Positions 8,237-18,590 of a stretch of 64,000 nucleotides of DNA are shown here, in pieces. Below the pieces are notes generated by a model that did no database searches, had not been told where the DNA came from, and saw nothing but the letters and a program-made list of their open reading frames with translations. The stretch's first letter is position 1. Each line of letters opens with the position of its first letter. The DNA comes from an uncultured Alphaproteobacteria bacterium. GTDB taxonomy: Bacteria; Pseudomonadota; Alphaproteobacteria; Micropepsales; Micropepsaceae. Made by a program: the position numbers and the translations under genes. The stretch lies in the NCBI GenBank assembly GCA_903897605.1, contig CAIUCH010000051.1:1-64000 (forward strand), read 5' to 3'.

Positions 8237-9338
8237 AGCCCAAATTGTAGAACGCGCCCTGGCGGAAGGGTTCGATGTCGCGCGCGTGACGGACGCTGGG
8301 GCGGCGCCGCGCAATCGCGAGGGGCTACTGTCTTATCTCACGGCCGGTCATCACGGCGAAATGGAATGGATGGAGACGCGCAAGGATGAGCGCGCTGATC
8401 CTCGCGCACTCTGGCAGGACGCCCGGTCCGCCATTGTCTTAGGTCTGAATTACGGACCGGACCGCGATCCATTGGAAATCCTGGCGCGCAAGAACCGCGG
8501 TGCGATCTCGGTCTATGCGTCCGGCGAGGATTATCATGATGTGGTCAAGAGGAAGTTGAAAGCAGTGGCAGGTTTCATCTTCCAGAAATCCCATGCGCAA
8601 GTGAAAGTCTTTGTCGATACCGCCCCGGTGATGGAAAAGCCGCTGGCACAGAAAGCCGGGCTGGGATGGCAGGGCAAGCATACCAATCTGGTGAGCCGGG
8701 AGTTCGGATCCTGGCTGTTCCTGGGTTCGATCTTCACCACGTTGGAATTGCCGGCCGATGAAAGCGAAAGCGACCATTGCGGCAATTGCCGGCAATGCCT
8801 CGATATCTGCCCCACCGCCGCCTTTCCCGCACCCTATCGGCTGGATGCGCGGCGCTGCATTTCCTATCTCACGATCGAGAATAAGGGACCCATTCCGCGC
8901 GAATTCCGTCAGAGCATGGGCAATCGCATCTATGGTTGCGACGATTGCCTGGCGGTTTGCCCTTGGAACAAATTCGCCCAAGGCGCTCGGGAGATGAAAT
9001 TGCAACCGCGCCCCGAACTGACTTCGCCCTCCCTGGCCGAATTGGCGCAGCTCAACGATGCGGCATTTCGGGCCCTGTTCCGCAAATCCGCGGTCAAACG
9101 GATCGGCCGCGACCGGTTCCTGCGCAATGTGCTGATCGCGATCGGCAATAGTGGTGATCCAGCCCTCGAAGTGAGGGCACATGCATTGCTCGACGATCCC
9201 TCGCCGCTGGTGCGGGGCGCGGCGATCTGGGCGCTGCAACGGCTGCTGCCGGACGCCGAATTCCAAGTCCTGGCCAACCAGCGTGGCGCGCGCGAACTCG
9301 ACGAAACGGTGCGCGCCGAATGGAACGCTATTTCCTAG
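8217..9338 (+). CDS. queG: Epoxyqueuosine reductase
   Basis: The 373-residue protein performs the last step of queuosine synthesis in tRNA, reducing epoxyqueuosine with a cobalamin cofactor. Eight cysteines for two 4Fe-4S clusters are visible at 188, 191, 194, 198, 214, 241, 244 and 248 ([26 protein letters not shown]). The [19 protein letters not shown] segment carries the catalytic Asp 134. A C-terminal HEAT-like stretch (about 310-350) is retained. It is coupled to the upstream GST gene and its stop overlaps the convergent TPR gene by 11 bases. Confidence 0.95.
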   Translation: MPNSISKAQIVERALAEGFDVARVTDAGAAPRNREGLLSYLTAGHHGEMEWMETRKDERADPRALWQDARSAIVLGLNYGPDRDPLEILARKNRGAISVYASGEDYHDVVKRKLKAVAGFIFQKSHAQVKVFVDTAPVMEKPLAQKAGLGWQGKHTNLVSREFGSWLFLGSIFTTLELPADESESDHCGNCRQCLDICPTAAFPAPYRLDARRCISYLTIENKGPIPREFRQSMGNRIYGCDDCLAVCPWNKFAQGAREMKLQPRPELTSPSLAELAQLNDAAFRALFRKSAVKRIGRDRFLRNVLIAIGNSGDPALEVRAHALLDDPSPLVRGAAIWALQRLLPDAEFQVLANQRGARELDETVRAEWNAIS

Positions 9339-10107
9339 TATCGGCGTCCAATTCCGCCAGACCCAGCCGTGCCGCATCGGCGGTTTCGCCGCCGCCCGCG
9401 ATCTTGAGCGCGGTCTCGAAATCGCGCTGCGCCCCGGCAACATCGCCGGCATTGCGCGCGATCTCGCCGCGCTGAACCAGGGCTTCAGCGGAATTCGGCT
9501 TGATTTTCAGCGCCGCATCCGCATCGTCACGCGCCGCCTTCAATTTTCCCTGCGCCTCGAGCGCGCTGGCACGCAACACCAGAAGATCGACGCGTCCAGG
9601 CTGCAACGCCAAGGCCGCGTTCAGATCGGACTCCACTTCGCCCCAGGATTTTTGCATGGCCTGGGCGCGCGCAAGATCGGCATAGAGATCGGCATCGTTG
9701 CCGGACAAAGCCAATGCCGCGGAAAAACTTGCCGCCGCCTTGACGGCATTGCCGGCAAGCATCCAGGCGTTGCCGGCTTCGTCGAAAATGGTGGAGCGAA
9801 GATTTCCCATGCCGGGGGCACGGCCCAATGCGTCCAGGCGCGTGGCGGCTTCGGGATAGCGCTTCAGTTCGACCAGGGCCATTGCCATGCAATGTTCTGC
9901 GGGGCCGCCGCCCTTGGCCTTGCTCCATTCCGCGGCTACGCCGAGCGCGGCGACCGGATTGAGATTGGCGAGACTGAGACAATGTTCATAACGCAGCTTG
10001 GCGTCGGCATTGTTCAAGCTAGTGGCGGCGTATCCCGGTGCTGCCAGCATTGCCAATGCGAATGCCGACAGGGCGGTACTGCGTAAAAACAAAAGGCGGT
10101 CGATCAT
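9328..10107 (-). CDS. Exported tetratricopeptide-repeat protein of unknown function
   Basis: The 259-residue protein has a signal peptide (about 1-28, ending GYAA) and at least four TPR-like helical pairs, for example [20 protein letters not shown] and [20 protein letters not shown]. It should be a periplasmic scaffold; no partner is suggested by neighbours. I set the start at the ATG at 10107, which begins [10 protein letters not shown], since the longer frame adds a non-signal-like extension. Confidence 0.75.
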   Translation of the reverse strand: MIDRLLFLRSTALSAFALAMLAAPGYAATSLNNADAKLRYEHCLSLANLNPVAALGVAAEWSKAKGGGPAEHCMAMALVELKRYPEAATRLDALGRAPGMGNLRSTIFDEAGNAWMLAGNAVKAAASFSAALALSGNDADLYADLARAQAMQKSWGEVESDLNAALALQPGRVDLLVLRASALEAQGKLKAARDDADAALKIKPNSAEALVQRGEIARNAGDVAGAQRDFETALKIAGGGETADAARLGLAELDADTRK

Positions 10108-10199
10108 GACACCGTCTATAAAGCATATGCGCCGGTAGATGCGAGAATAGAATGGCGCGGCGCGCCTCATCTGCTAGGCTCGCGCATGGAGTAAACTTC

Positions 10200-11549
10200 A
10201 TGCGGCGACTGTCATTCGCGTTTCTGGTTCTGTTTTTTTCCGCTGCTCCCGCCCTGGCGCAAGACCAGAATTCCGGACTGCCACCGCGCGCCGCGCCGAC
10301 TGCCCATATCCAGGTTCAATCGCTTCCGGTGGTGGATTCGACGCCAAAATTCGATTCTGATCGCGCCACCTCCGCCTATATGGCGCGCGTCAGCGGCGCG
10401 GCGCGGGCCCGCTCGGATGCCTATTTCGAAGGCGGCTATTGGCTGATGTTCGTCGACCTTGCCTGGGCATTGGCGATTGCGGGCTTGTTGCTATGGCTGG
10501 GCATCTCGACCGCGATCCGCGATTGGGCGATGGACCGAACCCATAGCCGCGCCAACCAATCCATCCTCTATGCCACGGCCTATATCGTCATCGTGACAGT
10601 GACCGAATTCCCGCTCGCGCTATATGAAGGTTATTTCCGCGAACACAGTTATGGCCTGTCGAACCAGAATTTCATGGCCTGGCTGGGAGATTATGGCATC
10701 GGTGCGGCGCTCTCGCTGGTTGCCGCCGTAATCTTGGTGCCCCTGCTTTACACCGCCATCCGGCGGGCGCGCGAGAATTGGTGGCTCTGGGGGGCGGGCA
10801 TCGCCATCGCGTTCCAGATTCTGGTGGCTGTGATCTTTCCCGTTTTCATCGCCCCCTTGTACAACCATTATTCGCAGCTTCCCGCCGGACCGCTGAAGAC
10901 CGAGATCCTGTCGCTGGCGCGCGCCAATGATATTCCCGCCGACACTGTCTGGGTGATGGACGCATCGCGGCAGAGCAATCGCATTTCCGCCAATGTCTCG
11001 GGATTTCTGGGCACCACCCGCATCAGCCTGACCGACAATCTGCTAAATCAGGGCACACCGGATGAAACGCTGGCCGTGCTGGGTCACGAAATGGGTCATT
11101 ATGTGATGGGCCATGTGCTGCGCGGCCTGTTGCTGTCCGGGCTTCTAACGGTGGTGGTTTTCGCCTTTGTGAACCGGGTCTTCCTGTTCGCGGTGGATCT
11201 GTTCGGCGGACAGTGGCAGGTCCGCCGGGTGGACGATATCGCGGGCCTGCCGTTGCTGGTGGCGCTGGCGAGTCTGCTCTTCTTTCTGGCCACACCCCTC
11301 ACCAACGGCATCGTACGCAGCGCCGAGCATCAGGCGGATATTTTCGGCCTGGATGCGGTGCGCAAGCCCGACGCCTTCGCCACCGCGATGCTGAAGCTCT
11401 CGACCTATCGCAAACTGGAACCGGGCAAATGGGAGGAGTTCATTTTCTTCGATCATCCTTCCGGCCGCACCCGCGTCGGCGATGCGATGACGTGGAAGAG
11501 GGAACATATCCGCGACGTCGATATTCGCGATACCGTCAGCCCCCAGTAA
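10200..11549 (+). CDS. Ste24-like M48 family zinc metallopeptidase
   Basis: The 449-residue protein starts with a signal-like segment ending ALAQD and contains several membrane helices (about 82-100, 122-140, 165-185, 197-217, 303-325). The zinc motif HEMGH (296-300) and the distal EHQADIFGLDA glutamate are intact, as are the Ste24-type landmarks VWVMDASRQSNRISAN and LTDNLL. Bacterial members degrade misfolded or small membrane proteins; prenyl-protein substrates are not expected in bacteria. The start was placed at the ATG before the signal segment. The stop abuts the hisG stop with no intervening base. Confidence 0.88.
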   Translation: MRRLSFAFLVLFFSAAPALAQDQNSGLPPRAAPTAHIQVQSLPVVDSTPKFDSDRATSAYMARVSGAARARSDAYFEGGYWLMFVDLAWALAIAGLLLWLGISTAIRDWAMDRTHSRANQSILYATAYIVIVTVTEFPLALYEGYFREHSYGLSNQNFMAWLGDYGIGAALSLVAAVILVPLLYTAIRRARENWWLWGAGIAIAFQILVAVIFPVFIAPLYNHYSQLPAGPLKTEILSLARANDIPADTVWVMDASRQSNRISANVSGFLGTTRISLTDNLLNQGTPDETLAVLGHEMGHYVMGHVLRGLLLSGLLTVVVFAFVNRVFLFAVDLFGGQWQVRRVDDIAGLPLLVALASLLFFLATPLTNGIVRSAEHQADIFGLDAVRKPDAFATAMLKLSTYRKLEPGKWEEFIFFDHPSGRTRVGDAMTWKREHIRDVDIRDTVSPQ

Positions 11550-12530
11550 TTATTTGGGCAACTGCTCGGCCAGCGCGGCATAGAGCGGATTGGCCGTATC
11601 GAAGACGTAATCCGTATCCTGAGTTGTCGCGGGCGCTTCGCAGCCTTCGGCACGCAACGCCGCCACAGCGTCCATCAACTGGCCGCGCGGCACCAGGATG
11701 GAATATTCCCCGCCCGCATCGGTCGGGCGCGACAACACGGTGGCGCCCGCGACGCGGGCCAGCGATTCCAGCAATTTATCCACCCGCCCCTCCAGCCTAA
11801 CGCGGAGAATTTGCGACGTCTTGGCCCGGGCGCGGGCATTGAGGCGCGCCAAAAGCGCTTCGCAGGTGAGGCGTGCGGCGCCGCTCCAGTCGGCTGAGAG
11901 CGAAGCGGCAAGCTGCGCCTGGCTTTCCAGGATGGTGCCATCCTCAAGGGTCTTGAGACCGTTGGCAGCCAGGGTGGTGCCCGTGGTGGTGATGTCCACG
12001 ATCGCTTCGGCGGTGCCGGCGGCCGGCGCGCCTTCGGTGGCGCCCGCGCTTTCCACGATGCGATAATCGCTGATCCCGACCCGCGCGAAAAAGCTGCGCG
12101 TCAGCTGGGTGTATTTGGTGGCGACCCTGAGCCGGCGGCGATGGCGATGGGTGAAGGCAGCACAGACATCATCCAGATCCGCCATGGTGGAGACATCGAT
12201 CCAGTATTGCGGCACCGCCACCACGACATTGGCAAAGCCAAAACCCAGCGGCCGCACCAAGTGGATGCGGCCCTTCAGTTCGGGCGCCGCTTCGCGCAGA
12301 AGATCCTCACCGGTGATCCCCAGATGCACGTCGCCCGCCAGCAAAGACGCTGCAATCTCGCCGGCCGACAGAAGCAACACTTCGATGTCGGCAAATCCAC
12401 CGATGGTGGCGCGATAGCCGCGTCCGCCGGCGGCTTGCTTCAGGACCGCGCCGGCATCGGCAAAATAGGCGTTGCAGTCGTCCTTGAGACGGCCCTTGGA
12501 CGGAATGGCTAGCGTGAGCGACGTCATCAT
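11550..12530 (-). CDS. hisG: ATP phosphoribosyltransferase
   Basis: The 326-residue protein catalyses the first step of histidine synthesis, joining ATP and PRPP. Family segments include LAIPSKGRLKDD, GDVHLGITGEDLL and VESAGATEGAPAAGTAEAIVDI. It is much longer than the short HisG form (about 210-230), and its C-terminal 80 residues (SILVPRGQLMDAVAALRAEG) resemble the regulatory domain of long HisG. Its ATG overlaps the hisZ stop by four bases. A long HisG with an adjacent hisZ is noteworthy because HisZ normally serves short HisG. Confidence 0.93.
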   Translation of the reverse strand: MMTSLTLAIPSKGRLKDDCNAYFADAGAVLKQAAGGRGYRATIGGFADIEVLLLSAGEIAASLLAGDVHLGITGEDLLREAAPELKGRIHLVRPLGFGFANVVVAVPQYWIDVSTMADLDDVCAAFTHRHRRRLRVATKYTQLTRSFFARVGISDYRIVESAGATEGAPAAGTAEAIVDITTTGTTLAANGLKTLEDGTILESQAQLAASLSADWSGAARLTCEALLARLNARARAKTSQILRVRLEGRVDKLLESLARVAGATVLSRPTDAGGEYSILVPRGQLMDAVAALRAEGCEAPATTQDTDYVFDTANPLYAALAEQLPK

Positions 12531-13693
12531 GCGCCTCCCAGCTGGCGGCGCGCCGCCAGCACGCGCTCGGTGCGGATGGCGATGCCGACGGCGGTAACGG
12601 CATGACCGGCACCCAGCATCTCCAAGAGCGTATCGTAGCGGCCGCCGCCTGCCAGCTGTACCGGACCTTCCTTGTCGCGCGCCCACAATTCGAAAACAAA
12701 GCCGGTGTAATATTCCATGTTGCGGCCGAACCGGGCCGCGAAGCTAATTTTGTCTGACGCGATGCCAAGTGACTGAAGCGCGGTTAGCCGTGCCTGCATC
12801 GCCGCCAAAGGCGCATCCAGGGTAATCTTCGCGTCTTTCGTCAAAGCGCGAATTTCCGTCAGAGCCTGCTCCGCGGTTCCCGACACGGCCAGCAGCCGCG
12901 TGATGACATTGGCGATGCGCGGATCCAGCCGCAGCGCCGCCGCATCAGCCGCCTGCTCCATCAACCGTTCGACAATCTCCTCGCGGGTGCGCGCGCCCTG
13001 CGGCGCATCGGCAACTAGGTCCATCAGGCCTTCGATGGCGGCGCGGGATTCATTCTCGGTGAGGCCGCCCAGCGATCCCAGCAGACGTTGCGCATCGCTG
13101 GCGGCGCCCTGGGTCATGCGACCCAGCAACGCCTCGAAATAGCCCACCCGCCAGAAATGCCGTTTGAGACGGGCGCGCCATTGCGGCGGAACGTCCAATG
13201 CATCGACCAGCGCGCCGAACAGCGCCAGGTCGCCAATCTTGAGTGAAAAATCCTTCAGTCCGGCGGCACGCAGCGCTTCGACTGTCAGGGTCATGATCTC
13301 GGTCTCGCCCTGGGCGCGATCGGCAAGGCCCAATAGTTCCGCACCCGCCTGAAAGAATTGCGTGGGCCGGTGCGGTTCGGCCGGCTGGTGACGGAAGACC
13401 AGCCCATTGTAACAGATGCGGGCCGGGAACTTGGTGCCCGTCTTCACCGCCTGATGGCAGATCGGAATGGTGAGATCGGGACGCAGGCACAATTCGCGGC
13501 CGGACGGATCGGTGAGCGTAAAAGTTCGGCGGCGGATTTCCTCACCCGAACGGTCCAGGAATATATCGGCCGGCTGCAGCACCGACGGTTCCTCGCAGAC
13601 ATAGCCGCGCGCGCGGAAAGCGCCCAGGATCGCTTCGCCTTGCTCTTCCAGGACTTTCAGATCGCCGCTGCTATAATAGGGGAAAGCCACCAT
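12527..13693 (-). CDS. hisZ: ATP phosphoribosyltransferase regulatory subunit HisZ
   Basis: The 388-residue protein is a HisRS paralog without the anticodon-binding domain. Motif-2-like text (CLRPDLTIPICHQAV and ARICYNGLVFRHQPAE) and the motif-3-like GGGRYDTLLEMLG are recognisable. The catalytic motifs of HisRS are not conserved. HisZ normally binds HisG and provides allosteric control. It is translated between hisS and hisG with end overlaps on both sides, so the three form one operon. Confidence 0.9.
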   Translation of the reverse strand: MVAFPYYSSGDLKVLEEQGEAILGAFRARGYVCEEPSVLQPADIFLDRSGEEIRRRTFTLTDPSGRELCLRPDLTIPICHQAVKTGTKFPARICYNGLVFRHQPAEPHRPTQFFQAGAELLGLADRAQGETEIMTLTVEALRAAGLKDFSLKIGDLALFGALVDALDVPPQWRARLKRHFWRVGYFEALLGRMTQGAASDAQRLLGSLGGLTENESRAAIEGLMDLVADAPQGARTREEIVERLMEQAADAAALRLDPRIANVITRLLAVSGTAEQALTEIRALTKDAKITLDAPLAAMQARLTALQSLGIASDKISFAARFGRNMEYYTGFVFELWARDKEGPVQLAGGGRYDTLLEMLGAGHAVTAVGIAIRTERVLAARRQLGGA

Positions 13694-15168
13694 CAGCTTT
13701 TTCTCAGCATGTCTTTTATGGCGCCGACAAGTCCGTCGCGCCGGACGCTCAGTTGCGCTTGGCGCGCGCCGACCCAGGCGGCCCGGCTCTCGACCGATTT
13801 CGCCAGTTCCGCGCCCAACGCCAAATCCTTCAAAGTCACTTCGCCCCTGGCGCGTTCGTCGCCGCCTTCAATCACCGCAATGGCAGCACCGCGCTTGTCG
13901 GCATATTTCATTTGGTCACCGAACTTGGCCGTCCCGACATAGACCTCGGCGCGAATGCCCGCGGCGCGCAGCTCCGCCACCATCTGGAAGCTGGCGGCGG
14001 TTTCCGCCTTGTCCATCACCGTCACCACCACCAGCGGCGCCAGATCGCCGCCGCAAAGCCCCCGCGACGCCAGTGCCGAGATCAGGCGGCTGACGCCGAT
14101 GGAGATGCCGGTCGCGGGCACGGCCTGGCCGGTAAAGCGCGCCACCAGATCGTCATAGCGGCCGCCGCCCGCAACCGAGCCGAACACCACGATCTCGCCG
14201 GATTCATTCCGGACAGGGAACGTCAATTGCGCCTCGAATACGGCGCCGGTGTAATAATCCAGCCCGCGCACCACGCCGGTGTCGAACTGCACGCGGTCCG
14301 GACCATAGCCACACGCCGCCAGCAGTTTGACGATCTGTTCCAATTCGGACAGGCCCGCGGCCCCGACCGCGCTGGCCCCCACAAAGGTGCCGATCTGGCG
14401 CAGATGCGCGTCTTCATCCTGCGCGTCTGGCGCCACGAATGAGAGAATCCGCGCCGACTGTTCCGCGCCGAGACCGGCGCCCTTGGTGAAGTCGCCGGAT
14501 TCATCCTTGCGTCCCTCGCCCAGCAGCGCCGCGACGCCGCGCGCGCCCAAGCGATCGATCTTGTCGATGGCGCGCAGCACGACGCCGCGCCGGGCGCGAT
14601 CTTCCAGCGCGACCCCGGCCGCTTCCAGCACGCCATCCAGCAGTTTGCGATTGTTCAGCTTGACGATGTAGTCGCCGCGCTTCAGGCCCAGCGCCTCCAT
14701 CGTGTCGGACACCATCATCAGCAGTTCGGCATCGGCCGAGGGCGAGGCGCTGCCCACCGTGTCGGCGTCGAATTGCAGGAATTCGCGATAGCGTCCGGGG
14801 CCCGGCTTCTCGTTGCGCCACACCGGACCGAATTGATAGCGGCGGAACGGCTTGGCCAGGGTCTGGAAATTAGCCGCGACATGGCGGGCCAAAGGTGCGG
14901 TCAGGTCGTAGCGCAGGGACAGCCATTGCTCGTCATCGTCCTTGAGCGAGAACACCCCTTCATTGGGCCGGTCCACATCAGGGAGAAACTTGCCCAACGC
15001 ATCGGTGTATTCGAAGGCAGGCGTCTCCAGCGGCGAGAAGCCATACGAATCGAAAACGCCCCGGATGGTCTCCAGGACGCGCCGTTCGGCCACGATCTCG
15101 GCCGCGCCCCGGTCACGGAATCCGCGGGGCAGCCGCGCCTTGGGCCGGGTCTGTCGGGAATCGCTCAT
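13693..15168 (-). CDS. hisS: Histidyl-tRNA synthetase
   Basis: The 491-residue class II synthetase charges tRNA-His. Visible motifs are [16 protein letters not shown], the motif-2 region [32 protein letters not shown] and the motif-3 [12 protein letters not shown], followed by an anticodon-binding domain at about 400-490. The motif-2 text QFDADTVG differs from the common bacterial HQLGCEVFG type. This fits the divergent alphaproteobacterial HisRS that pairs with tRNA-His lacking G-1. tRNA-His lies 130 bases upstream on the same strand and may share the transcript. Confidence 0.95.
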   Translation of the reverse strand: MSDSRQTRPKARLPRGFRDRGAAEIVAERRVLETIRGVFDSYGFSPLETPAFEYTDALGKFLPDVDRPNEGVFSLKDDDEQWLSLRYDLTAPLARHVAANFQTLAKPFRRYQFGPVWRNEKPGPGRYREFLQFDADTVGSASPSADAELLMMVSDTMEALGLKRGDYIVKLNNRKLLDGVLEAAGVALEDRARRGVVLRAIDKIDRLGARGVAALLGEGRKDESGDFTKGAGLGAEQSARILSFVAPDAQDEDAHLRQIGTFVGASAVGAAGLSELEQIVKLLAACGYGPDRVQFDTGVVRGLDYYTGAVFEAQLTFPVRNESGEIVVFGSVAGGGRYDDLVARFTGQAVPATGISIGVSRLISALASRGLCGGDLAPLVVVTVMDKAETAASFQMVAELRAAGIRAEVYVGTAKFGDQMKYADKRGAAIAVIEGGDERARGEVTLKDLALGAELAKSVESRAAWVGARQAQLSVRRDGLVGAIKDMLRKS

Positions 15169-15297
15169 ACTCTATATGTCCGCAATCGCGCGGGCGTTGT
15201 AATGGCCCCTCGCCGGGCGGGCAAGACAGGCCGGCCGGGCCGGTTCTCGCCGGAAATTTGGCTTGCGGAATCTGATATCCGTCCCGGCAAAGCCGAA

Positions 15298-15373
15298 TGG
15301 TACAGTTGGGTGGGCTTGAACCACCGACCTCCGGATCCACAATCCGGCGCTCTAACCAACTGAGCTACAACTG
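15298..15373 (-). tRNA. tRNA-His (anticodon GTG), no encoded G-1
   Basis: Acceptor arms GCAGTTG and CAACTGT pair with G1:U72, followed by A73 and encoded CCA. The anticodon loop TTGTGGA gives GTG. The base before G1 is T in the gene (plus-strand A at 15374), so there is no encoded G-1 opposite C73 as in most bacteria. This is the derived state known in a clade of Alphaproteobacteria. It lies upstream of hisS on the same strand. Confidence 0.95.
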
Positions 15374-15579
15374 CACATGACAAGGCGTCCGCGAGGGGCC
15401 GGAAGCTATGGGCCGGCCCCCGCAAAAGCAAGCCGGAATAGCCGGTTGGAGGCCAATATTAGCATCCGGCCGGTTGGCTTGGGCAAGACCAAATCCGCTG
15501 ACATCCGGGGCAAAATCCCACCCGTTTGGCGACGGCCGGTAAAAATGTATCGTCCGGCTGCCGCTTCCTTGGACCGTTC

Positions 15580-16665
15580 ATGCGCCGTTTTATTCTCGGG
15601 ATCACGCTTCTCATCGCCCTGATCGGGGCGCTGGGGCTTTACTGGTACACGCGGCCCTTGCCCGTGCTGACGGTGACCAGCTGGGCTGGCCCCTATGGCC
15701 GGGCGCAAGCATCGGCGCAGATGCGGCCCTATGCGGCCGACAGGAGCGTCAACATCCATCTTGCGGAATGGGACGGCGATCTGGCCGAGCTTTCGCGGGC
15801 GGTGACCAGTCACATCTACAAGGGCGATGTGATCGATTTCGAATTGCCCAAGGCGATTGAAGCTTGCCGCCAGGGCCTGCTGGAAAAATTCGATCCGGCC
15901 AGCCTGCCCGCGGGCGATGACGGTGCTCCTGCCGCGCGGGATTTCGTGCCGGGCGCATTGGGTGAATGCTGGGTGGGAAGTGTGGTCTATTCCCAGGCCA
16001 TCCTCTTTGCGAAAGACAAATTCGCCGACGCGCAGCCGGCGTCACTTGCCGATTTCTTCGACACGGTGAAATTCCCCGGTCCCCGCGCCCTGAAACAGGG
16101 CGCCAAGTTCAATCTGGAAATGGCGCTGCTGGCGGACGGAATATCGCCGCACGATATCTACAAGACGTTGGAGGGCGATGACGGCGTGGCCCGTGCGCTG
16201 AGGAAACTCGAAACGCTCAGGCCAAGCCTGTTGTGGTGGCACGGCGGCAGCGAACCCGCGAAACTGATTCAGAACGGCCAGGCCGTGTTCTCCACCGTGC
16301 TGAACGGCGACATCTTCGATGCCCGCACCGATATGCCCGGCGTGATCTGGGACCGCCAACTTTATGAGTTCGATGTGTTCGGCGTGCCCAAGGACGATCC
16401 CAGGAAAGACATGGCGATGGATTTCATTCGCTATGCCACTGGCTCGCAGCCTCTGGCCCATGTCGCCAATTGGGTGGCCCTGGGACCGGCGCGACGATCG
16501 GCCTGGCCGCTGGTTGGCAAGAATCCGGAACTTGGCATCGCCATGGCGCCCTGGCTGCCGACCAGCCATTTTGCAAATGCTTTCGCGGTCGACGATGGCT
16601 GGTGGCTGATTCATGGTCCGGCGCTGGAGGCCCGCTTCCAGGCCTGGCTGACAGCGCCGCATTGA
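15580..16665 (+). CDS. Periplasmic substrate-binding protein, PotD/PotF-like
   Basis: The 361-residue protein has an N-terminal hydrophobic helix (about 5-22) and no clear cleavage site, so it may stay membrane-anchored. The body resembles extracellular solute-binding proteins of the spermidine/putrescine class: LTVTSWAGPYGRAQ, KGDVIDFELPKAIEACRQG, LLWWHGGSEPAKLIQNG and MPGVIWDRQLYEFDVFGVPK. Upstream frame extension lacks these features, so the ATG at 15580 is preferred. Peptide-type permease genes follow after 51 bases. A polyamine-class binding protein leading an Opp-type operon is unusual; the ligand is unknown. Confidence 0.75.
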   Translation: MRRFILGITLLIALIGALGLYWYTRPLPVLTVTSWAGPYGRAQASAQMRPYAADRSVNIHLAEWDGDLAELSRAVTSHIYKGDVIDFELPKAIEACRQGLLEKFDPASLPAGDDGAPAARDFVPGALGECWVGSVVYSQAILFAKDKFADAQPASLADFFDTVKFPGPRALKQGAKFNLEMALLADGISPHDIYKTLEGDDGVARALRKLETLRPSLLWWHGGSEPAKLIQNGQAVFSTVLNGDIFDARTDMPGVIWDRQLYEFDVFGVPKDDPRKDMAMDFIRYATGSQPLAHVANWVALGPARRSAWPLVGKNPELGIAMAPWLPTSHFANAFAVDDGWWLIHGPALEARFQAWLTAPH

Positions 16666-16716
16666 CACGCAAGCAGCGCTCGCCCTGAATGGCCGGGACT
16701 TCAATCACCGGCCCCG

Positions 16717-17661
16717 ATGATCGGCTACGCCCTTAAACGTCTTCTCGGCGCGGTGCCAACGCTTTTCATCATCGTCACCTTGGCGTTCTTCATGATGCGA
16801 GCCGCGCCGGGCGGGCCGTTCGATTCCGCCCGCAAGCTGCCGCCCGAGATCGAACGCAATGTCGAGGCCGCCTATAATCTCGACAAGCCGCTGATCACCC
16901 AATATGGGCTTTATCTGGGGCGGCTGGCGCATGGCGATTTGGGCCCCTCCTTCAAGACCAAGGATTTCACCGTCGCCCAACTGATAAGCATCGGCCTGCC
17001 GGTGAGCATGCGGCTGGGCCTTCTGGCCATGACATTGGCCGTGATCTTTGGCGTGAGCTTGGGGGTCTGGGCGGCGCTGCGTCAGAATCACTGGCAGGAT
17101 TATTCGGTGATGACCCTGGCCATGTTCGGCATTACCATTCCATCCTTTGTCACTGCTCCGATCCTCACTCTGATCTTCGGCGTCTATGGCATCACGCTAT
17201 TCGGCCATGATTTCTCGTTGCCGGTGGGCGGTTGGAATGGCGGCGCCCTGCGCAACATCATCCTGCCGGTAATCGTGCTGGCGCTGCCGCAGATCGCCAT
17301 CATCGCCCGGCTGACGCGCGGCAGCATGATCGAAGTGTTGCGATCCAATTATATCCGCACTGCCCGCGCCAAAGGCCTGTCCGTCCAGAGGGTGGTGCTG
17401 CACCACGCCTTGCGCGCCGCGCTTCTGCCATTGGTAAGCTATCTGGGGCCGGCGGTGGCGGGCATTCTCACCGGTTCCCTGATCGTGGAAGAGATTTTCG
17501 GCCTGCCCGGCATCGGGCGCTATTTCATCCAGGCGGCGCTCAATCGCGATTATACCCTGATGATGGGGGTAGTGATCTGTTATGCCGCCCTGGTCATCGC
17601 GCTCAATTTCGTGGCGGACATTCTTTACGGCCTGCTCGATCCTCGCGTGCGGCTGACATGA
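16717..17661 (+). CDS. OppB/DppB-type peptide ABC transporter permease
   Basis: The 314-residue protein has six predicted helices, beginning RLLGAVPTLFIIVTLAFFMM. The conserved permease loop RSNYIRTARAKGLS (about 210-223) docks the ATPase, and EEIFGLPGIGRYFIQAALNRDY is typical of OppB/DppB. It forms the inner-membrane channel with the next gene product. Its stop overlaps the following start by four bases. Confidence 0.93.
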   Translation: MIGYALKRLLGAVPTLFIIVTLAFFMMRAAPGGPFDSARKLPPEIERNVEAAYNLDKPLITQYGLYLGRLAHGDLGPSFKTKDFTVAQLISIGLPVSMRLGLLAMTLAVIFGVSLGVWAALRQNHWQDYSVMTLAMFGITIPSFVTAPILTLIFGVYGITLFGHDFSLPVGGWNGGALRNIILPVIVLALPQIAIIARLTRGSMIEVLRSNYIRTARAKGLSVQRVVLHHALRAALLPLVSYLGPAVAGILTGSLIVEEIFGLPGIGRYFIQAALNRDYTLMMGVVICYAALVIALNFVADILYGLLDPRVRLT

Positions 17662-18590
17662 ATTCGGCGGGCTATGGTGGCGGCCACAAAACCCAGACTT
17701 TGGAGCGCGCACTCGCCGGCCGCAGCCTGTGGGCTGACGCCCGGGCCCGGCTGTTTCGCAACAAGGCTGCCGTGACCAGCATGGTGGTATTGGCGATCAT
17801 CGCTCTGCTGGCGGCATTTGCGCCCCTCTTCTCGCGTTACGCCTATGATGCGATCGATTACAGCGTCGTGTCTTGCGCCCCCGACTGGTGGCCGGCCCAG
17901 ACAACCTGCAATGCCGGCGGCACGCATTGGCTGGGCACCGATGCGGTAGGCCGCGATCTTTTTGTGCGCATCCTCTATGGCGCGCGGGTATCACTGGCGG
18001 TGGGTTTTGTCGCCACCCTGGTATCGCTGGTGATCGGCGTTCTCTACGGCGCCACCGCCGGTTATGTCGGCGGCCGGGTAGATGCCCTGATGATGCGCAC
18101 CGTGGACATCCTCTATTCTCTGCCCTTTATCTTCTTCGTCATCATTCTGATGGTGCTGTTCGACCGCAATTTCTTCCTGCTGTTCGTGGCGATCGGCGCA
18201 GTGGTGTGGCTGACTATGGCGCGTATCGTGAGGGGCCAGACACTGTCCGCGAAACAAAAGGAATATATCGAAGCGGCACGCGCCGCCGGCGTTTCGACTT
18301 TTGGAATCATCACCCGGCACATCATCCCGAATGTGTTCGGACCGGTGGTGGTCTATGTCACCCTCACCGTTCCCGACGTCATCCTGATCGAGAGTTTCCT
18401 GTCCTTCCTGGGACTCGGTATCCAGGAACCGCTGACCAGTTGGGGCGTGTTGATCGCCGACGGCGCCAACATCATGGAATCGGCGCCCTGGCTGTTGATC
18501 TTCCCGGCTCTGTTCATGGCCGTGACCCTGTTCTGTTTCAACTTCATCGGTGACGGCCTGCGCGACGCGCTCGACCCCAAGGATTATTGA
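17658..18590 (+). CDS. OppC/DppC-type peptide ABC transporter permease
   Basis: The 310-residue protein starts at the ATG overlapping the upstream stop (ATGA). It contains the OppC-type segment [20 protein letters not shown], the ATPase-docking loop [13 protein letters not shown] and [20 protein letters not shown]. About six membrane helices are predicted. A periplasmic loop carrying two cysteines ([13 protein letters not shown]) lies between helix 1 and the conserved core. Partner of the preceding permease; its stop overlaps the next start by one base. Confidence 0.93.
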   Translation: MNSAGYGGGHKTQTLERALAGRSLWADARARLFRNKAAVTSMVVLAIIALLAAFAPLFSRYAYDAIDYSVVSCAPDWWPAQTTCNAGGTHWLGTDAVGRDLFVRILYGARVSLAVGFVATLVSLVIGVLYGATAGYVGGRVDALMMRTVDILYSLPFIFFVIILMVLFDRNFFLLFVAIGAVVWLTMARIVRGQTLSAKQKEYIEAARAAGVSTFGIITRHIIPNVFGPVVVYVTLTVPDVILIESFLSFLGLGIQEPLTSWGVLIADGANIMESAPWLLIFPALFMAVTLFCFNFIGDGLRDALDPKDY

